From Nemania diffusa (Eukaryota; Ascomycota; Sordariomycetes; Xylariales; Xylariaceae), in assembly GCA_038501195.1 (NCBI GenBank), contig JBBPUQ010000002.1, positions 5,719,001 to 5,783,000 on the forward strand: a DNA stretch of 64,000 nucleotides. Direction: 5' to 3'. Numbering within the stretch: the stretch's first letter is position 1; every line of letters begins with the position of its first letter. The notes beneath the pieces were generated by a model. It did not search any database and was not told where the DNA came from. It worked only from the letters and a program-made list of their open reading frames with translations. Positions 57,701 through 64,000 of the stretch are shown piece after piece. A program made the position numbers and the translations under genes.

Positions 57701-59317
57701 GCTCTTATCGCGAGTCCCTTCGTCCACGCGCATTCCTCATGCTGGGCGTTTGGCGCTTATAGTTTAAGTAGGTAGATTGACCTGTTCCCCTTCAACGAGA
57801 TTACCTACTAACCAATGATTTTTTATATTATTCATGCCTTCTGTTTCCTTCTATTGAGTACAGATATTCTGTATCTACTTAGTACCTACCTAAGTACCTA
57901 TCCCCTGAAAGTGCTGGAAAAGGGGAATGGCGGGGTCGACTATTGACGACACTACTCAGGGGATTTCATGGCGGGGAGATAAGCTTACCAGAGGGAGGTA
58001 GCATGATCTACACCCGCTGATAACCTGGTCTAAGCCCCAGATTCTAAGTATGCATACCTCTATATGCCGAGGTTAACACGGTGGGCATTTAGATAATCTC
58101 CCTACATCCTCTCCCTCAGACTTTAGAATGCATAATTATTCAACTAAGTATGCCCCTCGAGTTGGAAAGATAACAGCAAATACAACAAGATGTATAGGTA
58201 ATCCTAGGATTATAGCAATTCATTGTTTCTGTTCACATCCACTATCCACTTCTGGAAATCCAGGGTGAGACTTGACTCTTGACTCTCCCGCGCGTCTCAG
58301 CTCACAAACACCTACCTCACTAAGCCCGTGGCGGGCCGTGACCATGAGACTCTCTATCTACAAGCCATGTCTGTCTGCAGGCATCCATGACTTCACGTCA
58401 CGTTCCCGAAACAGGGCTGAGATGTCCGCATGCCTGGCGAATCTATGACCCCCATCCAGCATCGCAGCACGCATATGTTCATGATCCAAGTCCCTAACCG
58501 AACTAGTTGACATGCACATACCCAGCGCAGACTATCTATCGATCTATCAACATACAGCTTCATACTTCGTTAGATTTGGTTCTCCCGATGTAGACAGACA
58601 CACATGATGCAATGCTGACAGCCCCGTATTCTCCTTTCGGGCAACTTCAGCTAACTGCTATGTTATCGACCCCCCATGCCATTCTCATACACTCAGACTC
58701 GTCAGGTCACCCCTACGTCACCCCCTACCTGTGCACTTGTCTTTGTACAACACTAGATCAGGACTATGCCAAGAAATCCCAGCTCGTCGTCACCACACCA
58801 ACTGTATTTCAGCTCACACGTAAATACATGCATCTATGAGTAGGATCGAAAACCAAGACTCTGGGTGCCTCTCCTACTGTACTGTAGTTCTAGGTAGGTA
58901 GCCCGGCTTACAGCTGACGTCATGCTTTCACTCATCCTCGTGCTGGAATGATCTCGGGGTTGCTTGCTGTAGGCGATGCGCGTGGCGAGCACTTGCTTAC
59001 GAGCAAATGAATCTGTAATTAGAAAGGAAAAGAGGCAAGCCTAGAGTATAGTAACCCTACGCCGACTCTCTAAACGAGGTTTATTAATAACATCGACTAT
59101 TTGTTTCGACGAAGGTCCTCACCAGCCTCACATTACTACTAGACTCTAAACCAGTCGATAGGTAACTCGAAGCAATATTACCCACCACCATAGCGTAAAA
59201 GGCACTATAGAGAATACTGAATGTGAAAAGGCTTGAGTTGTTCAAATCCAACATCGCCATCTAATGTGTAATAATTAATTATGGATGCTAATCACGGGTG
59301 AACATCTATAGACGCGT
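54755..59317. other. 4.5-kb gene-free region with repeated TAGGTA/CTATCTA words
   Basis: The longest stretch in the window without a supported gene. It holds TAGGTACC and ACCTACCTA clusters at about 55855-55905, 56440-56560, 57175-57250, 57480-57550 and 57870-57900, a CTAT-repeat at 56056-56075 and a GC-rich patch at 57375-57410 and 57600-57660. ORFs of 60-104 codons occur on both strands but none shows conserved motifs or splice-linked exons. Confidence 0.5.
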
Positions 59318-61894
59318 CTAGCCAAAGTCATCCTTTGCACCGCTTGGGTCTTGTTCTCTTCCTCGTTGCCGTTTCTGTTGCTGTTCCTTTGCTTCCTCGT
59401 CCTCATCTTCGTCTTCATCGTCTTCATCCTCGTCATCATCGTCGTCGTCTTCTTCCTCATCCTCTTCTTCATCCTCTTCTTCATCCTCATCCTCATCCTC
59501 GTCCTCGTCCTCCTCATCCTCGTCCTCTTCTTCCTCATCCTCATCCTCTTCGTCCTCATCTTCTTCATCCTCTCCTTCTTTGGTATTTTCTATTTTACCA
59601 GCGCCCATCTGAGACCGCAAAGGTGCGCTCTCAAGATTTGCCGTGCCCGCACCACTAGGGAACCCAAGGGAACCCGCTCTCCGGCGGCCACCACCCAGCG
59701 CCTCGCTCTCTTCGTCCACCGTCTCACTTTCCTCGTCAGCCGTCTCGTCCTCCCCCTGATCGGCGCGCTCCATATTCTCGTTCAGCTCTTGCCCGATGTT
59801 GAGCATGAACGCGCCCGCATGGCTGAACTTGTTGATGCCGTAATCTGTCGGCAAGTCCGAGTACGTCTTTCTCGCCTCGTTCAGACATCGCTGCGCCTGT
59901 ATGAATTTCGACTGCGCGAGCCAGGTCTCAGCCCCGAGCACATTCCACAGGGCCGACTTGCGTCGTCTGCTTCCCCATGCCTGTGTGCCAATGCCTTCTT
60001 TAGATGCGTAGCATACGGCCAGACGCTCTTTGATCAGGGCGTCACCGACCGGACCCAGAATTTTGCTCTCGAGAAGACGTATGCCCCATCTGGCAGCATC
60101 GTCGATGCTCGAGCCCCCTCGCAACCTTAGGAGTTCCAGCCCGAAGGAAAGGCACCGTAGGGCCCCGTACGGGGTACTGCACCGAGTGAGATAGGAATAG
60201 TAAGCAGCTTCAAACATGGCGTCTATAGTTTCTGCTCGCGTCTTAGAGGAGAGATTCTGTGGCATGATGAGGAGACTGAGGGCGGCCATTTCGTTAGTGG
60301 CGGCGTGATACCGCCACGCTTTATCGTTGTTGAAGTCACCCCGCAGGATATCATATGTTGAGTATGCTAACTTCCAGTCTCGGAGCATAAATGCATAATC
60401 CGCGAGTTTGCGCATGATAGCCTCGGGCGTGTCTGATCGATAGAAGCCGAGAGAATCATAGTTGCTCCCGGAACTTGAACCAGACACTGAGGACCGCGAG
60501 TTGCTACCGAACCCCCAGCGACGGGTCAAGCCCACAAACCGCCCAGCTAAGCCTCTTCGTCTCGAAGCGACCTGATCATTCCATACTGAGACGTGGCGCT
60601 CCATCGTAGGTATGATGGATTGGGTCACCATCTCTCGAATAAAGGTGCGTATAGCGGTTGCGTCGGATTCGAATATGTATTTCGTAGGGTCCTCATACCC
60701 TTCATGGTCTTCGCTGTTCCTGAGGTCCACTAGCTCCTCCACGGCTGACATCCACTCGCATCTTGGAAGGGGTATGCTGTCATCGTCGGTGGCCAAGCTC
60801 CGGCTACCTCTTATACGAAGTAGATGGCAATGTAGACCAAGGTTGCGCTTCATCTGATCAAATAGTGACATGGATCTCGTTATGTCGTCCCTTTCCTCGT
60901 CGTGGACAAGGACATAGTATCTTAAGAATTCCCCATCAACCCAGCTCGGTAATCGTCTTTCGCCTGTGCTCGACTCTGTATATAGACGTCTTAATGTCTC
61001 AATTGGGGCCTGGTTGCGTGAACTTATCGCCGTCACACAAGCAACAGGATGGGCAAATGTTTCGTGTGGCGTCAATGGTAGGCCCGAGAGTAGCCTGCGA
61101 AGATACAAGGCATAGTATGGCGAGGATTCGTCAATACCAAATCCATGGTTCGTCGGACTGTGCGGCATGCCAAAGAACGACTCTTCTGCGTAGGTGAGAT
61201 GTCTATCTACCACGGCCTCAACTTCGGCAATAGTTGTCCCGCTGTTCGAGGGCCGTGCAGGCTCGTTTGGTCTCCCAGACGCCCCGTTGGGCCCCGAGCC
61301 CGTAGGGCTCTTGAGCCCCGCCGCGATTGGTTCGGGATGCACTATCCCCTCACCGAACCGTGTGAAGTGTAACGAATAGTCCTCGTAGACCCGACTTGAA
61401 CCGTTGCTGTCACGAATGATGACCTTGCCCTGTATGTGCTCGCCAAAGGGCCGTAGCAACTCCCATAGTCCCCGATCAAACCCCTTTTCCTTCAGTAGAA
61501 TATCGGTATCTTCAGAGGTGTAGATGGCAACGTGCGGCACAAAGGCGTGGAGAATGAGGTTCAAGGGATCGCCAGGGCTGCCACCGCCGCCGGCAGCCAA
61601 GGCAAGGCCGTTGTTCGGGCCCACACCGAATACAGAGCCACTCGTGGTCCGCGTTGACAGCGGCCTACCGACGGGCGACTGGGAGCGAGAGCCCGGCGGC
61701 GAGAAAGTGGAGGCGTAGAGAGAGGCGGCGGAGGGATGCGATCTTCGGTAAGGCAGAGAGAATTCGGACTGGGAGAGCGGCGATGTTTCGCCCAGCGATT
61801 GCCGGGTCTTGATGGTCGAGTTCCTCAAGGCGGAGGCTGCCATTGGCGGCGTTGAGACGCGTTTGGTCGGTGCATTGTGGTCGAAAGGCTGCAT
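59318..61894 (-). CDS. trs85: TRAPPIII complex subunit Trs85/TRAPPC8
   Basis: An intronless 858-residue ORF with ATG ending at 61894. The N-terminal 110 residues are Ser/Pro-rich and disordered. The conserved domain then runs from AFVPHVAIYTSEDTDILL through GLWELLRPFGEHI and VACVTAISSRNQAP to helical repeats (DYAFMLRDWKLAYSTYDIL, AAYYSYLT, ALRCLSFGLELL). These are typical of the Trs85 N-terminal region, which lets TRAPPIII activate Ypt1 on autophagic and Golgi membranes. The last 80 residues are almost only Glu and Asp (about 59390-59580), encoded by a CTC/ATC/TCC triplet-like tract on the plus strand. It lies on the same strand as dbp7, 0.84 kb downstream. Confidence 0.9.
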   Translation of the reverse strand: MQPFDHNAPTKRVSTPPMAASALRNSTIKTRQSLGETSPLSQSEFSLPYRRSHPSAASLYASTFSPPGSRSQSPVGRPLSTRTTSGSVFGVGPNNGLALAAGGGGSPGDPLNLILHAFVPHVAIYTSEDTDILLKEKGFDRGLWELLRPFGEHIQGKVIIRDSNGSSRVYEDYSLHFTRFGEGIVHPEPIAAGLKSPTGSGPNGASGRPNEPARPSNSGTTIAEVEAVVDRHLTYAEESFFGMPHSPTNHGFGIDESSPYYALYLRRLLSGLPLTPHETFAHPVACVTAISSRNQAPIETLRRLYTESSTGERRLPSWVDGEFLRYYVLVHDEERDDITRSMSLFDQMKRNLGLHCHLLRIRGSRSLATDDDSIPLPRCEWMSAVEELVDLRNSEDHEGYEDPTKYIFESDATAIRTFIREMVTQSIIPTMERHVSVWNDQVASRRRGLAGRFVGLTRRWGFGSNSRSSVSGSSSGSNYDSLGFYRSDTPEAIMRKLADYAFMLRDWKLAYSTYDILRGDFNNDKAWRYHAATNEMAALSLLIMPQNLSSKTRAETIDAMFEAAYYSYLTRCSTPYGALRCLSFGLELLRLRGGSSIDDAARWGIRLLESKILGPVGDALIKERLAVCYASKEGIGTQAWGSRRRKSALWNVLGAETWLAQSKFIQAQRCLNEARKTYSDLPTDYGINKFSHAGAFMLNIGQELNENMERADQGEDETADEESETVDEESEALGGGRRRAGSLGFPSGAGTANLESAPLRSQMGAGKIENTKEGEDEEDEDEEDEDEEEEDEDEEDEDEDEDEDEEEDEEEDEEEDDDDDDEDEDDEDEDEDEEAKEQQQKRQRGREQDPSGAKDDFG
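59385..59580. repeat. Acidic-tail trinucleotide-like tract
   Basis: On the plus strand the words CCTCATC, TCCTCTTC and CCTCGTC repeat imperfectly for about 190 bases. In the minus-strand trs85 frame they encode a run of Glu and Asp. Replication slippage probably makes its length variable. Confidence 0.75.
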
Positions 61895-62734
61895 GGGTCA
61901 GATAGAGACCACGGTCCGCGAGGGAGACGTCGTTGTCGTCGTCGTCGTCGTTGTCTTCTCCTTCTTCTTTAACAAGACACCGTCAGCTTTGCGCATCGAC
62001 GATTGACCATGCTACTAGGGCACCACCAACGGAACAGCCGGGGTTGTTAGGTCGTTGGGTTGCTGGGTCGTGAGATTTGAATGCGCCGCCGCTCGCTATT
62101 AGGATTAGGTATGTGCAATAAATCCCTAGGGAAGGGTAGGTACCTCTAAGCGTTGCTAAGTCCTGCCTCCCAACAGATAGGTAGGTAATCAGCGTGAAGT
62201 ATGAGGAACGGCAAGCATTATCTAGGGATTATTGATTATTGAGAAGCTGGGCGGCCCAGTATCGATAACTGTGGTGTGTCTAATTAGGTCATGAATTTAA
62301 GATTGACATGGATCTACAACCTCTAGCCTGGTACCTGCCCAACATGCCGCACTATCATATGCAACCGATAAGATGATTATTCGTTGTATAGGCATAATAT
62401 TAGCTTCCATTGAAAATTCCCGATGAACCCCCATGTGCATTTTAATCCACTAAGATTAGGTAGGTACGTACCTAGATAGGTACTTCTTACCAGTAGGGAT
62501 ATTATAACTACGGTACCCCAGGTAGGTAACAGAAATCCAGTTTGGGAAGAATTGCACAAACACCGATAAGAGAGCATGCATTAAGCTGTTCTATTAAAAA
62601 AGGGGTTTGCAAACAAGTCATTCTTTGTCGCTTGTTGTCATTAGCTAAGTCGAAGCACCCAGAAAAAGGGGGCGCAAATCATCCAGATCGTCGTCTATGC
62701 CATACCGAAGGTATCTCTCTCTATTTTCTTCCAC
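61895..62734. promoter_or_regulatory. trs85 upstream region
   Basis: 0.84 kb between the trs85 start and the dbp7 stop. A (CGT)n-like run at 61929-61952 lies in the probable 5' UTR. TAGGTACCT words occur at 62135-62155 and 62455-62530. No gene is seen. Confidence 0.45.
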
Positions 62735-64000
62735 TTAACCAATATTAAACTCGCTGGCTACATTCATCACCGCCTTCATCTTCATGCGCATCCGAGCCGC
62801 CGCAGCATCATCAACAGTTGGGATATCGTCGTCATCAATCCTCCGCTTTCCAGACGCCTTATCATTGTCACCTCTATCCCCACCCCGCTGCCCAGCCCCT
62901 GTGCTATGCCTTGCCTTGAACGTCCTCCTCGACGGCCCACCTCCGATGCCCCCTGGTGCCTCCCTTAAACCGTAACTCTTTGCCGCGTGCCCTAAGTGTA
63001 GCTGAGTGATATCGAAATATTTGCGCTCGTCGCGCACGTGAGTAGCATAAGCACGGATATGAGACCGGAATGCTTGGCGACCCGAGTCTAGCAGTTTGCC
63101 ATTGCCCCCTTCTTTCTCGCTAGCAAGGAGTCGCTGTTCGATATGAAGCTGTAGTGCTTCAGCCCGGGAATTTGGTGTCTGCCTCTCTGACACAAGCGTA
63201 GTAGGGTCGGTCTCTTTATTCGGCCTCGGTAGGGTAATAGGAGTAAAAAATCCCTTTTGGAGCGTAGATTCGTATGACTGCGGCGCAACCGACGAACTTG
63301 TTGAGTTTAGAAGGTCGATATATCCCTCCTCACAGCCAGGCTGGATGAAGAGCACTGCTTTTCCAGATCGGCCTGCACGTGCTGTTCGTCCAATGCGGTG
63401 CGTGTGGTCGTCGACGCTGAAAGCCGGGTCGTATTCAATAACAAGATCGACGGCTGGTACATCAAGACCACGCGATGCAATATCAGTGGTAATAAGAACG
63501 CAAGGATCATTTGATGTGCGAAACGAGTCGAGCGTGGCCGTACGAACCGGCTGCGGTAGGGAGCCGTGTAGCTTGAGTAAAGCCACAGTTGGGTTTGCAG
63601 GGGACGTGATATAAGCAGCCTCGGCGACGCTATTTTCTATTATTGACGGTTCCCCCGAAGACGTAGGCTGACTGTTAGCATTTCGGAAAAGTTCGAAATG
63701 AAAGTTAACCGAATCGGCACAAGATATAAAAATAATGGCTTTCATGACGGACCCCCTGCGAGCAAAAGATGATTTCAAGAGCGCGATTAACGTCACTAGT
63801 CGCAATTTCGCCGGAACGATGAGGTAGGCTTGCTTGAGCTGGGATGGTGCGGCAAATACGGCCTCGTTGATCTCAGCTGTGTCCTCGCCGTCATTTTCAG
63901 ATTTAGCGCCAGTAATGTGAACAGCATCTTGCAGACTGATTTCCCCTAGTTTTTGGACGTTCCTTTTCATAGTAGCGGAGCAAAGAACAGTGACCCGGCG
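62735..64000 (-). CDS. dbp7: ATP-dependent RNA helicase Dbp7, C-terminal part (5' end outside window)
   Basis: The minus-strand frame is open through the window edge, so the N-terminal RecA domain lies beyond it. Visible motifs in order: III (VLCSATM, just upstream of the first in-window ATG), the Dbp7-specific SQLKQAYLIVPAKLRLVTL, IV (KAIIFISCADSVNFHFELF), V (TDIASRGLDVPAVDL) and VI (HRIGRTARAGRSGK). A C-terminal extension follows with an SHIRAYATH-type stretch and basic low-complexity end (RRIDDDDIPTVDD). Dbp7 is a nucleolar DEAD-box helicase of 60S ribosomal subunit assembly. No intron is seen in this part. The internal ATG at 63970 is not the start, because the upstream codons complete motif III. 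Confidence 0.9.
   Translation of the reverse strand, partial: RRVTVLCSATMKRNVQKLGEISLQDAVHITGAKSENDGEDTAEINEAVFAAPSQLKQAYLIVPAKLRLVTLIALLKSSFARRGSVMKAIIFISCADSVNFHFELFRNANSQPTSSGEPSIIENSVAEAAYITSPANPTVALLKLHGSLPQPVRTATLDSFRTSNDPCVLITTDIASRGLDVPAVDLVIEYDPAFSVDDHTHRIGRTARAGRSGKAVLFIQPGCEEGYIDLLNSTSSSVAPQSYESTLQKGFFTPITLPRPNKETDPTTLVSERQTPNSRAEALQLHIEQRLLASEKEGGNGKLLDSGRQAFRSHIRAYATHVRDERKYFDITQLHLGHAAKSYGLREAPGGIGGGPSRRTFKARHSTGAGQRGGDRGDNDKASGKRRIDDDDIPTVDDAAAARMRMKMKAVMNVASEFNIG

Noticed and set aside
59238..59252. B-box-like GTTCAAATCC
   Set aside because: No matching A box, acceptor stem or terminator nearby, so not a tRNA.
59351..60130. 259-codon ORF on the plus strand with a hydrophobic start
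   Set aside because: The hydrophobic run is only the complement of the Glu/Asp tract in trs85.
1..64000. CRISPR array, prokaryotic operon or prophage
   Set aside because: No spaced repeats; spliced eukaryotic genes throughout.

Overview
The window is nuclear DNA of a filamentous ascomycete (Pezizomycotina, most likely Sordariomycetes; Xylariales is plausible but not proven). The evidence is genes split by short introns of about 48-150 nt with canonical donors and CTAAC/CTGAC-type branch sites, fungal-specific families (QutR-like repressor, Zn2Cys6 regulator, tannase, Trs85, Dbp7, Bud13, Tfg1), intron-bearing tRNA genes with Pol III terminators, and promoters full of TAGGTACCTA/ACCTACCTA words typical of such genomes. 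There is no operon structure. Exon limits given here come from reading frame, splice motifs and family conservation.

Left part (1-11 kb): the 3' part of an asteroid/XPG-like gene, a Cid1-type nucleotidyltransferase with a very large insert, the TFIIF alpha subunit (divergent from it), the RES-complex splicing factor Bud13 and an intron-containing tRNA, probably Trp. From 11 to 18 kb the sequence is gene-poor and AT-rich, with one small orphan gene and one PD-(D/E)XK nuclease-like gene. From 18 to 26 kb come a secreted multi-module polysaccharide deacetylase, aspartate aminotransferase and the ER syntaxin Ufe1.

Middle (26-46 kb): an accessory, metabolism-flavoured block with a DHA1-type MFS exporter, a TesB-like thioesterase, a secreted tannase/feruloyl esterase, a small GPI-like secreted protein, a SnoaL-FMO fusion monooxygenase, a Sec14-like lipid transfer protein, an MDP-1-type HAD phosphatase, a second tRNA and a two-domain VOC (extradiol dioxygenase-like) protein.

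Right part (47-64 kb): a Zn2Cys6 regulator whose frame needs a GC-AG intron, a QutR-like quinate repressor (a pseudoenzyme made of shikimate-pathway domains), a conserved 207-residue fungal protein, a 4.5-kb gene-free region, TRAPPIII subunit Trs85 with an acidic tail, and the 3' part of the DEAD-box helicase Dbp7.

The two most striking observations are a spliceosomal twin intron (stwintron) inside the MFS gene, where an internal intron splits the donor site of an external intron, and two tandem Gag-capsid-like modules lying between the catalytic aspartates of the Cid1-type polymerase.
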